Source: Paucimonas sp.
GTDB taxonomy: Bacteria; Pseudomonadota; Gammaproteobacteria; Burkholderiales; Burkholderiaceae_D
Length of the DNA stretch: 8,201 bases
Direction of reading: 5' to 3'
Assembly (NCBI GenBank): GCA_029266815.1
Contig: JAQSWC010000105.1
Span: 1-8,201, forward strand
Positions 1-6,424 of the stretch are shown here, piece by piece. The notes below the pieces were generated by a model, which saw only the letters and a program-made list of their open reading frames with translations, had not been told where the DNA came from and did not search any database. The first letter of the stretch is position 1. The number at the start of each line of letters is the position of its first letter. Position numbers and translations under genes: made by a program.

Positions 1-1
1 T

Positions 2-1618
2 GTGACATTGAACACGGACGGCAGCGTCAGCGTCGAGGATGACGGCCGCGGTATCCCCGTCGGCCTACATCCTGAAGAGAAAGTGCCGACGGTGGAGATT
101 GTCTTCACTCGACTTCACGCAGGCGGCAAGTTCGACAAGGGCTCGGGCGGCGCCTATTCATTTTCCGGGGGCCTGCACGGCGTCGGTGTCTCCGTCACCA
201 ATGCGCTTTCCACGAAATTGGAGATCACGGTCTGGCGTGAAGGCGGCGTGCATCAGCTTACGTTTGCCGACGGCGACGTTGTACAGAAACTGAAGTCGCG
301 TCCGGCAACCAAAGAAGACAAGAAGTCCGGCACACGCGTCACCGTATGGCCGAATCCGAAATATTTCGATTCGTCCGTCATCCCGAACCAGGAACTTCAA
401 CGCCTGCTGCGCTCAAAGGCAGTGCTGCTGCCGGGCGTGAAGGTGTCGCTGACGAACGCGAAGAATGGCGACACGCAGACCTGGCAATACAACGAAGGCT
501 TGCGTGGCTACCTGTTGGAATCGCTGGCACAGGCTTCGCACGCGGAACCGCTAATACCGTTGTTCGAAGGCGAGCAATATGCCGATGGTGACGCCGAGGG
601 ATTTGCAGAAGGCGAAGGTGCAGCCTGGGTGGTAGCCTGGACGGAAGAAGGCAATGTAGTCAGGGAATCCTATGTGAACCTGATTCCAACTTCCGCCGGC
701 GGCACACATGAAAGCGGCCTGCGAGAAGGCCTGTTCGGCGCCGTGAAAAGCTTCGTCGAGATGCACTCGCTTTTGCCGAAGGGCGTGAAGCTGCTGCCGG
801 AAGACGTATTCGCACGTGTTTCCTTCGTGCTGTCGGCCAAGGTGCTCGATCCGCAGTTCCAGGGGCAGATCAAGGAACGCCTGAATTCACGCGACGCGGT
901 ACGACTGGTTTCCACCTATGTGAGGCCGGCGTTGGAGCTGTGGCTGAATCATCACGTCGATTACGGCAGGAAGCTGGCCGATCTCGTGATCAAGCAGGCG
1001 CAGTCGCGGCTGCGTTCGGCGCAAAAGGTGGAAAAGAAGAAATCGTCCGGCGTGGCGGTGCTGCCGGGCAAGCTCACCGATTGCGAATCGGACGATGTCA
1101 CGCGCAATGAAATCTTTCTCGTCGAAGGCGACTCCGCGGGCGGCTCGGCGAAAATGGGACGCGACAAGGAATTCCAGGCCATCCTTCCGCTACGCGGCAA
1201 GGTGCTGAATGCTTGGGAAACAGACCGCGACCGCCTGTTCGCCAACAATGAAATCCATGATATCGCAGTGGCTATAGGGGTTGATCCGCACGGCAAGAAC
1301 GACGAACCCGATCTCTCCGGTCTGCGCTACGGAAAAATTTGTATTCTCTCCGATGCGGACGTCGACGGCTCGCACATCCAGGTGCTGCTGCTGACGCTCT
1401 TCTTTAGACATTTCCCCAAGCTGATCGAACGCGGCAATATTTACATTGCCCGCCCTCCTCTCTATCGGGTCGATGCGCCGGCGCGTGGCAAAAAGCCGCA
1501 GCAGAAGCTCTATGCGTTAGATGACGGTGAACTCGAAGCCATCGAAGACAAGCTGCGAAAGGATGGCGTGAAGGATGGTGCCTGGTCGATCGCGCGCTTC
1601 AATGATGGGCAAAGGTGA
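2..1618 (+). CDS. parE: DNA topoisomerase IV subunit B (ParE), 5'-partial and frameshifted near the 3' end
   Basis: ParE is the ATPase subunit of topoisomerase IV; with ParC it decatenates daughter chromosomes in the cytoplasm. The frame is open at the left edge, so the GTG at position 2 is not a start; by comparison with E. coli ParE about 60-65 N-terminal residues are missing. Visible in order: the GHKL ATPase with DDGRGIP (about 38-60) and the glycine-rich GGLHGVGVSVTNALS segment (about 168-212); the transducer domain with ESYVNLIPTSAGGTH; the conserved LPGKLTDC; and the TOPRIM domain with EGDSAGGSA (catalytic Glu at 1124) and metal-binding SDADVDGSH (about 1349-1375). After GAWSIARF, where the family continues with KGLGEM, this frame gives NDGQR and stops. 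The KGLGEM segment is absent and the family C-terminus appears in another frame just downstream. Identity is certain. Whether the break is a real mutation or an assembly error cannot be decided here. Confidence 0.95.
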   Translation: MTLNTDGSVSVEDDGRGIPVGLHPEEKVPTVEIVFTRLHAGGKFDKGSGGAYSFSGGLHGVGVSVTNALSTKLEITVWREGGVHQLTFADGDVVQKLKSRPATKEDKKSGTRVTVWPNPKYFDSSVIPNQELQRLLRSKAVLLPGVKVSLTNAKNGDTQTWQYNEGLRGYLLESLAQASHAEPLIPLFEGEQYADGDAEGFAEGEGAAWVVAWTEEGNVVRESYVNLIPTSAGGTHESGLREGLFGAVKSFVEMHSLLPKGVKLLPEDVFARVSFVLSAKVLDPQFQGQIKERLNSRDAVRLVSTYVRPALELWLNHHVDYGRKLADLVIKQAQSRLRSAQKVEKKKSSGVAVLPGKLTDCESDDVTRNEIFLVEGDSAGGSAKMGRDKEFQAILPLRGKVLNAWETDRDRLFANNEIHDIAVAIGVDPHGKNDEPDLSGLRYGKICILSDADVDGSHIQVLLLTLFFRHFPKLIERGNIYIARPPLYRVDAPARGKKPQQKLYALDDGELEAIEDKLRKDGVKDGAWSIARFNDGQR

Positions 1619-1679
1619 AGCTGCGGCACGCAGGAGCTGGCTGGAAGAGCACGGTAATGAGGCCGAGGCGGATATTTGA
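1602..1679 (+). pseudogene. parE: Out-of-frame C-terminal tail of parE, after an apparent internal deletion
   Basis: Starting at 1602, one base after the last codon boundary of the main parE frame, the sequence reads MMGKGEAAARRSWLEEHGN and ends with EAEADI before TGA at 1677-1679. This is the normal extreme C-terminus of ParE in proteobacteria (E. coli has the equivalent LLAKKRSEDRRNWLQEKGD). About 42 residues that should lie between the RF at 1595-1600 and this tail are missing. The frame change requires the missing length to be 2 modulo 3, so roughly 125-131 bp. Because the tail shows no further decay, the lesion is either very recent or artefactual. The fragment is unlikely to be translated as a separate product, since no ribosome binding site is visible. 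Confidence 0.85.
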
Positions 1680-1702
1680 TAACGTTATTGGCAACTTTTA
1701 TG

Positions 1703-1725
1703 TCCCTCCCCTTCAAGGGGAAGGA
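1703..1725. repeat. C/G-rich inverted repeat between parE and parC, REP-like
   Basis: CCCCTT at 1708-1713 and AAGGGG at 1715-1720 are perfect inverse complements around C1714. The stem extends outward with one C-A mismatch to 1703-1725. In RNA it would form a hairpin with a TTCAA loop. No T-tract follows directly; the first T-rich stretch begins at about 1741, so it is a poor intrinsic terminator. The form (pyrimidine-rich C block, TTCAA, G block) resembles dispersed intergenic hairpins seen in many GC-rich proteobacteria. Whether it is repeated in this genome cannot be told from one window. Confidence 0.5.
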
Positions 1726-1766
1726 GTATCCCACCACTGATTTTCTTCTCGGAACGCTGAGTCAGC

Positions 1767-4079
1767 ATGACAGAACAAGCTAACCTATTCGACCAGCCGC
1801 CGCCCAGCGACGGTGACTCTCTCACCCTCGCCACCTTCGCCGAGCGCGCTTATCTCGACTACGCCATCTCCGTCGTCAAGGGGCGCGCGCTGCCCGACGT
1901 CTGCGATGGCCAGAAGCCGGTTCAGCGGCGCATCCTCTACGCCATGAATGAACTGTCGCTGAATTCGGCTGCCAAGCCGCGCAAGTCGGCGGCAGTGGTG
2001 GGCGATGTGCTGGGCAAGCTGCATCCCCACGGCGATCAGTCTGTGTATGACGCCATGGTGCGCATGGCACAGGACTTCTCTCTGCGCTATCCGCTGATCG
2101 ACGGCCACGGCAATTTCGGTTCGCGCGACGGCGACGGCGCTGCGGCAATGCGCTACACCGAGGCGCGCCTGACGCCAATCTCGAAATTGCTGCTAGATGA
2201 AATCGACATGGGCACCGTCGACTTCCAGCCGAACTACGACGGCTCCACGCAGGAACCGAAGCTGCTGCCGGCCCGCCTGCCTTTCGTGTTGCTAAACGGC
2301 GCTTCCGGTATTGCAGTCGGCCTTGCCACCGAAATTCCCTCGCACAACTTGCTGGAAGTCGCGAAGGCGACGGTGGCAATGATCCGCAATCCGAAGATCA
2401 CGCACCAGGAATTGATGACATTGATGCCCGCGCCGGATTTTCCCGGCGGCGGACAGATCATCACACCGCAATCCGTCATCAGCGAAATGTATGAAAACGG
2501 CCGCGGCACGCTGAAGGTGCGCGCACGCTGGAAGATAGAGGATCTGGCACGCGGACAGTGGCAGGCGGTGGTGACGGAACTGCCACCCGGCACGTCCGCA
2601 CAGAAAGTGCTGGAGGAGATCGAAGAACTCACCAATCCCAAGGTCAAGCTCGGCAAGAAGGCGCTGTCGCCGGAGCAGATCGCGCTGAAGCAAGCCATCC
2701 TTGCTTCGCTCGACACGGTGCGCGACGAATCGGGCCGAGACGCGCCGGTGCGCCTGGTATTCGAACCGAAGTCGAAGAACCAGGACCAGACTGAGTTCAT
2801 GAACATGCTGCTCGCGCATACCTCGCTCGAGACCGGCGCGTCGTTGAACCTGGTGATGATCGGCGGCGACGGACGTCCGCGCCAGAAGGGCATCGCCGAG
2901 ATCCTGCGCGAGTGGATCGATTTCCGCTTCGTTACCGTCACGCGGCGCACGCAGTTCAAGCTGAAGAAAGTGGACGAACGCATCCATATCCTCGAAGGCC
3001 GCGAGGCGGTGCTGCTGAACATCGACAAGGTGATCAAGATCATCCGCGAGTCGGACGAGCCGAAGCCAGCGCTGATGAACGCCTTCAAGCTGTCGGATCG
3101 CCAGGCGGAAGACATTCTCGAAATCCGTTTGCGCCAACTGGCGCGCCTTGAAGCGATCAAGATCCAGCAGGAACTGAAGGAACTGCGCAACGAAAAAACC
3201 ACGCTGCACGACCTCTTGGACAATCCGGCATCGATGAAAAGGCTGGTGATCAAGGAAATCGAAACCGACGCCAAGCAATATGGAGACGCGCGCCGCACTT
3301 TGCTTGAAGAAGCGGAAAAGGCAGTCATCGAGCAGAGAGTCATAGACGAACCGGTGACGGTGGTGATTTCGCAGAAGGGCTGGGTGCGCGCACGCACGGG
3401 CCATGGACACGATGCTTCGCAGTTCACGTTCAAGGCAGGCGATGCTTTGTACGCCGCCTTCGAATGCCGCACCGTTGATACGCTGCTCGCGTTCGGCTCG
3501 AACGGACGTGTCTATTCGGTAAGCGTGGCGGCCCTGCCCGGCGCCCGTGGCGACGGCGTGCCGGTCACCACGCTGATCGACCTCGCTGCCGGCACGCGCC
3601 TGGTGCACTACTTCGCCGGCACGGCGGACAAGACCTTACTGCTGGCCTCCACCGCAGGTTACGGCTTCACTGCGCAGGCAGGCGATATGGTCAGCCGCAC
3701 CAAGGGTGGCAAGGCTTTCATGACGATTGAGAACGGCGACGAGCCGGTGGCACCAAGCGTCGTAGAGAAGGATGCAAGTGCGATCGCCTGCGTGTCCGAA
3801 AAAGGACGGCTGCTGGTGTTCGGCATGGACGAGATCAAGGTCCTGTCTGGTGGTGGGCGCGGCGTAATCCTGATGGAGCTCGATAAGGGAGAAAAGCTGT
3901 TAGGCGCACAGGCGATCAGCCAGCGTGGTGTCGTGATACACGGCATGGGGCGCGGCGGCAAGCCGCAGGCCTTGCCTCTGTCCGCGTCGGTCCTGGCACC
4001 CCATATTGGGAAGCGTGCACGCAAGGGCAAGCAGCTGGAATCGAAGATCAAGCCTTCAAGCCTCGCTGCGCAGAAATGA
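1767..4079 (+). CDS. parC: DNA topoisomerase IV subunit A (ParC)
   Basis: ParC is the DNA-cleaving subunit of topoisomerase IV and partners with ParE to unlink daughter chromosomes. It has 770 residues, close to E. coli ParC (752). The N-terminal winged-helix/tower region begins with AERAYLDYAISVVKGRALPD (residues about 25-45). The gate contains HPHGD (86-90), and AAAMRYTEARL carries the active-site Tyr130 (codon 2154-2156). GASGIAVGLATEIPSHN follows at about 179-195, then a coiled-coil tower with SDRQAEDILEIRLRQLARLE, and a C-terminal beta-propeller starting near QKGWVRARTGHG and ending with HIGKRARKGK. Residue 91 in the quinolone-resistance segment is Gln where E. coli has Ser80, and Asp95 replaces Glu84; I think this is clade-typical. 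The ATG at 1767 gives the expected N-terminus, although no strong Shine-Dalgarno is visible. It lies 87 bp after the displaced parE tail on the same strand. The reading frame is intact. Confidence 0.97.
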   Translation: MTEQANLFDQPPPSDGDSLTLATFAERAYLDYAISVVKGRALPDVCDGQKPVQRRILYAMNELSLNSAAKPRKSAAVVGDVLGKLHPHGDQSVYDAMVRMAQDFSLRYPLIDGHGNFGSRDGDGAAAMRYTEARLTPISKLLLDEIDMGTVDFQPNYDGSTQEPKLLPARLPFVLLNGASGIAVGLATEIPSHNLLEVAKATVAMIRNPKITHQELMTLMPAPDFPGGGQIITPQSVISEMYENGRGTLKVRARWKIEDLARGQWQAVVTELPPGTSAQKVLEEIEELTNPKVKLGKKALSPEQIALKQAILASLDTVRDESGRDAPVRLVFEPKSKNQDQTEFMNMLLAHTSLETGASLNLVMIGGDGRPRQKGIAEILREWIDFRFVTVTRRTQFKLKKVDERIHILEGREAVLLNIDKVIKIIRESDEPKPALMNAFKLSDRQAEDILEIRLRQLARLEAIKIQQELKELRNEKTTLHDLLDNPASMKRLVIKEIETDAKQYGDARRTLLEEAEKAVIEQRVIDEPVTVVISQKGWVRARTGHGHDASQFTFKAGDALYAAFECRTVDTLLAFGSNGRVYSVSVAALPGARGDGVPVTTLIDLAAGTRLVHYFAGTADKTLLLASTAGYGFTAQAGDMVSRTKGGKAFMTIENGDEPVAPSVVEKDASAIACVSEKGRLLVFGMDEIKVLSGGGRGVILMELDKGEKLLGAQAISQRGVVIHGMGRGGKPQALPLSASVLAPHIGKRARKGKQLESKIKPSSLAAQK

Positions 4080-4099
4080 TCCGTACGGCAGCCGGAAGT

Positions 4100-4132
4100 A
4101 TGGCGCTCGGCTAGAATAGGCCGGGCCGCCAT
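4100..4132 (+). terminator. Strong hairpin after parC, possible terminator without a T-tract
   Basis: ATGGC (4100-4104) pairs with GCCAT (4128-4132). Inside it, GCTCGGC (4105-4111) pairs with GCCGGGC (4120-4126) with one G-U pair, leaving C4127 as a bulge and an eight-base loop, TAGAATAG. That makes a 12-bp GC-rich stem 20 bp after the parC stop. It is followed by CGGCACTCACAAAAA rather than T residues, so it does not meet the standard intrinsic-terminator rule. It could instead protect the parC 3' end or sit in the leader of the following gene. Confidence 0.45.
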
Positions 4133-4161
4133 CGGCACTCACAAAAATACGAGGGGAGAAC

Positions 4162-5097
4162 ATGCGATTGAAATTCAAGGCTATGGCGATTGCCACCGTC
4201 ACGTTCGGCCTGGCTTCTGTTTTGGCGAATGCCGCCGAGAAAAAGCAGCCTGCGACGCCTGCAGTCCTTTTTGATGACTTCAGCTACGCCGATGCATCGG
4301 CACTCTCGACCAACGGCTGGATCATTCGCGACAAGGTCGGCTACCCCGGTGTAGAAGGTGCGAAGTGGGGAGCGGAAAGCCTGGCCTTCCTGGACGACCC
4401 CGAGAAAAAAAATAACCGCCTGATTCGCATGATGGCCCGCACCGACGGCACCGCGGGCGGAACGCGCCAGGCGCAGATCTGCCATGCGCGCAAATACCTG
4501 GAGGGCACCTACGCAGCGCGCGTGCGCTTTACGGACGAGCCGGTAAGCGGCCCCGACGGCGACGCCATCGTCCAGACCTTCTATACCATCAGCCCGCTGC
4601 GTCATGCCTTCGATCCCGATTACAGTGAACTCGACTGGGAATATCTTCCCAATGGCGGATGGGGCGAAGCGAGGGGCCGTATGTATGCCACGAGCTGGCA
4701 AACCGTGCAGATCGAGCCCTGGAGCGCACACCGTGCACATCACGAGGACTTCCGCTCGTTCAACGGCTGGCATACCCTCGTCATCCAGGTTTCGGATGGC
4801 CGTATTCGCTACTACATGGACGGCAAGCCTTTCGTCGTGCATGACAAGCGCGTCTATCCGGTCGTGCCCATGTCAGTCAATTTCAATCTGTGGTTCGTGA
4901 ATCAGGGAACGCTCCCGAACAACAGCACGCCCCGCGAGTATCACCAGGACGTGGACTGGGTATTCCATGCCAAGGACAAGGTCCTGTCGCCCAAACAGGT
5001 CGATGCGGCAGTCAGGAAATTGCGCACGAGCGGCGCAAAGCACGTGGATACGGTGCCGGCCGCGGAGCCTCCGCTGCCGAGCAACTGCGACTTTTAA
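4162..5097 (+). CDS. Secreted glycoside hydrolase family 16-like protein (putative beta-glucanase)
   Basis: This 311-residue protein has a signal peptide: a basic start (MRLKFK), a hydrophobic core at residues 7-21, and a likely signal peptidase I site after ANA (22-24). The mature protein looks like a concanavalin A-like jelly-roll fold. The key evidence is SELDWEYL, giving E156-x-D158-x-E160, the GH16 catalytic signature in which the first Glu is the nucleophile and the last the acid/base. Upstream, ARKYLEGTYAARVRF and, downstream, NGWHTLVIQVSDGRIRYYMDG and VNFNLWFVNQG are typical GH16 strands. Cys107 and Cys309 could form a disulfide in the periplasm or outside the cell. The substrate cannot be read from the sequence; beta-1,3/1,4-glucans or other polysaccharides are possible. 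The start is supported by GAGGGGAG at 4151-4158 just ahead of the ATG. Hairpins at 4100-4132 and 5156-5180 flank it, so it is probably monocistronic or nearly so. A non-catalytic glucan-binding role is the main alternative. Confidence 0.8.
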   Translation: MRLKFKAMAIATVTFGLASVLANAAEKKQPATPAVLFDDFSYADASALSTNGWIIRDKVGYPGVEGAKWGAESLAFLDDPEKKNNRLIRMMARTDGTAGGTRQAQICHARKYLEGTYAARVRFTDEPVSGPDGDAIVQTFYTISPLRHAFDPDYSELDWEYLPNGGWGEARGRMYATSWQTVQIEPWSAHRAHHEDFRSFNGWHTLVIQVSDGRIRYYMDGKPFVVHDKRVYPVVPMSVNFNLWFVNQGTLPNNSTPREYHQDVDWVFHAKDKVLSPKQVDAAVRKLRTSGAKHVDTVPAAEPPLPSNCDF

Positions 5098-5155
5098 ATA
5101 GAGCCTACCCGTCCGAGATTCGTTGACGTGGTTTAAGCTACACTTCACACATTCC

Positions 5156-5180
5156 GGAGCCGCCTGTGCGGCTCCTTTTT
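5156..5180 (+). terminator. Intrinsic terminator downstream of the GH16-like gene
   Basis: GGAGCCGC (5156-5163) and GCGGCTCC (5168-5175) form a perfect 8-bp GC-rich stem with a CTGT loop, followed directly by TTTTT (5176-5180). It ends 83 bp after the GH16-like stop codon and only 20 bp before the next ATG. It therefore terminates the upstream gene, attenuates the downstream one, or both. Confidence 0.85.
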
Positions 5181-5190
5181 CATATTGGGC

Positions 5191-5195
5191 AGGAG
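5191..5195 (+). promoter_or_regulatory. Shine-Dalgarno site that fixes the nagX-like start at 5201
   Basis: AGGAG lies five bases before the ATG at 5201. The same frame is open further upstream to a TTG at 5123, but that extension would translate through the terminator hairpin and add residues unlike the family. This site and the family-typical N-terminus RLVSVDAFRG both favour 5201. Confidence 0.85.
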
Positions 5196-5200
5196 ATTCA

Positions 5201-6268
5201 ATGAACGATCGCGTGCGTCTCGTCTCGGTCGACGCTTTTCGCGGCATCACCGTGGCCGCCATGCTGCTGGTCAACAATCCTGGCAGCTGGCAGCACATTT
5301 ACGGGCCTCTCCGGCACGCGGAATGGCACAGCGCCACGCCGACGGATCTCGTTTTTCCCTTCTTTCTGTTCATCGTAGGAGTATCAGCTGCGTTGGCCTT
5401 GTTGCCGCACGTGGAAGCCGGCCACGACAATAGACTGCTCAGGCGCGGCGTGCTGATGCGAGCTGCGCGCATCGTGCTGCTCGGGCTGGCCCTTCAGGCA
5501 TTCAATTATGTGCTGCACGACATGCCGCACTTTCGTCCTTTCGGCGTACTGCAACGCATAGGCATCTGCTTTGCCGCGGTTGGCATGTTTGCCATTTACA
5601 CCAAGCCCAGAACGCAATGGATCGCGCTATCGAGCCTGCTTCTCGGCTACTGGGCGATGATGGCCTGGGGCGGTGACATGACGCGCGAAGGCAACCTGGC
5701 AGCGCGGTTCGATACCTGGCTGCTCGGCCCGTGGTGCTATCAGTACGATCCGGTTAGCGGTATGGGATTCGAGCCGGAAGGTGTACTCAGCACCCTGCCC
5801 GCCATCGGCACTGCGCTGCTCGGCCTGCGCGCCGGAGACTGGCTGCGGCGCGGCGACGTGCAGCGCCTCTGGTCGATGGGTACCTATGCCGTGCTGTTCG
5901 GCTTTGTCTGGTCGCTTGTATTCCCGATCAACAAGCAGTTGTGGACGTCTTCGTATGTGCTCTGGACGGGCGGCCTCGCAATGATCGCTCTCGGCACATT
6001 TCATGCGCTGATGGACAAGAAGCGCATGCCACCTATCGGAAAGAGCTTTGGCATGAACGCCATCTTTGCGTATGCCGGGGCCTGGCTGCTCGCCAGCGTC
6101 CTCGGTGCGACGGGTGCGCACCAGGCACTGTATGCGAACGGCTTTGGCTGGATGATTCCGCGCTTCAGCGCGGAGGCTGCATCGCTGTCTTATGCCATTG
6201 TTTTCGTCGCGCTGTGGTGGCTGGTGGTCAAGGGATTGGACCGCCGCAAAATCCATCTCAAGATTTGA
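5201..6268 (+). CDS. nagX: NagX/HGSNAT-like membrane acyltransferase family protein (COG4299, DUF5009)
   Basis: This 355-residue inner-membrane protein has about ten hydrophobic segments, at roughly residues 14-26, 49-67, 88-104, 112-128, 137-153, 190-206, 225-243, 250-266, 283-302 and 325-345. Family hallmarks are RLVSVDAFRGITVAAM at the N-terminus, then RHAEWHSATPTDLVFPFFLF, GVLQRIGICFA, FEPEGVLSTLPAIGTALLG, SSYVLWTGGLAMIALG and GKSFGMNAIFAYA. This matches bacterial relatives of human heparan-alpha-glucosaminide N-acetyltransferase. His39 aligns by eye with the HGSNAT histidine (KHASW in human) proposed to carry the acetyl group across the membrane. In some bacteria nagX lies in N-acetylglucosamine utilisation loci, but no nag genes are visible here, so the substrate is unknown. 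Transcription must cross the hairpin at 5156-5180 unless a promoter overlaps it. It is convergent with nasA. The family call is firm; the gene symbol is by similarity only. Confidence 0.87.
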   Translation: MNDRVRLVSVDAFRGITVAAMLLVNNPGSWQHIYGPLRHAEWHSATPTDLVFPFFLFIVGVSAALALLPHVEAGHDNRLLRRGVLMRAARIVLLGLALQAFNYVLHDMPHFRPFGVLQRIGICFAAVGMFAIYTKPRTQWIALSSLLLGYWAMMAWGGDMTREGNLAARFDTWLLGPWCYQYDPVSGMGFEPEGVLSTLPAIGTALLGLRAGDWLRRGDVQRLWSMGTYAVLFGFVWSLVFPINKQLWTSSYVLWTGGLAMIALGTFHALMDKKRMPPIGKSFGMNAIFAYAGAWLLASVLGATGAHQALYANGFGWMIPRFSAEAASLSYAIVFVALWWLVVKGLDRRKIHLKI

Positions 6269-6303
6269 GGACGCCCGGTTTTCAAGCCGCGTGACAGGCA
6301 GTC

Positions 6304-6334
6304 GGTGGAACGAACCACCCTAGTAGGATGGTTC
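6304..6334. other. Overlapping hairpins in the convergent intergenic region
   Basis: The 156 bp between the two convergent stop codons (6269-6424) holds no gene I can support. GAACCACCCTA (6312-6322) faces TAGGATGGTTC (6324-6334). The stem has one C-A mismatch at 6318/6328 when read as plus-strand RNA, but this becomes a G-U pair in minus-strand RNA, so the hairpin is complete only in the nasA direction. A second stem, GGTGG (6304-6308) with CCACC (6315-6319), uses the same bases and excludes the first. A weaker stem pairs CGAGTTC (6378-6384) with GAGCTCG (6397-6403). None has a T-tract on either strand. Confidence 0.45.
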
Positions 6335-6424
6335 AGGTGCAGCCGTAACCCTTTGAAATTCCGTCTTCAATATTCGGCGAGTTCGGACTCTGGGCGGAGC
6401 TCGAAAGAGAGGGGCTTGCCTGCA

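Noticed and set aside
1679..1688. ATAACGTTAT palindrome just after the parE tail as an operator
   Set aside because: A single 10-bp palindrome can occur by chance, and no promoter elements or known regulator site match it.
2234..3608. Long minus-strand open frames (412 and 438 codons) opposite parC
   Set aside because: They lie wholly within an intact, well-recognised parC. Their translations are rich in Ser/Arg or His/Arg/Leu with no recognisable motif, typical of antisense shadows in GC-rich genes.
4112..4117. TAGAAT as a -10 promoter element for the GH16-like gene
   Set aside because: No acceptable -35 element lies 16-18 bp upstream, and the hexamer sits in the loop of a strong hairpin; the match is not enough to call a promoter.
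4111..4842. Minus-strand open frame of 243 codons opposite the GH16-like gene
   Set aside because: The plus-strand frame has a signal peptide, a ribosome binding site and a catalytic motif; the antisense frame has none of these.
5123..5200. TTG start at 5123 for the nagX-like gene
   Set aside because: It would translate through the terminator hairpin and add an atypical 26-residue leader; the ATG at 5201 has a good Shine-Dalgarno and gives the family N-terminus.
6371..6424. Possible remnant of a mobile element or coding fragment (plus-strand reading FGEFGLWAELERE)
   Set aside because: Only about 18 codons are readable, with no inverted terminal repeats, target duplication or convincing family match.
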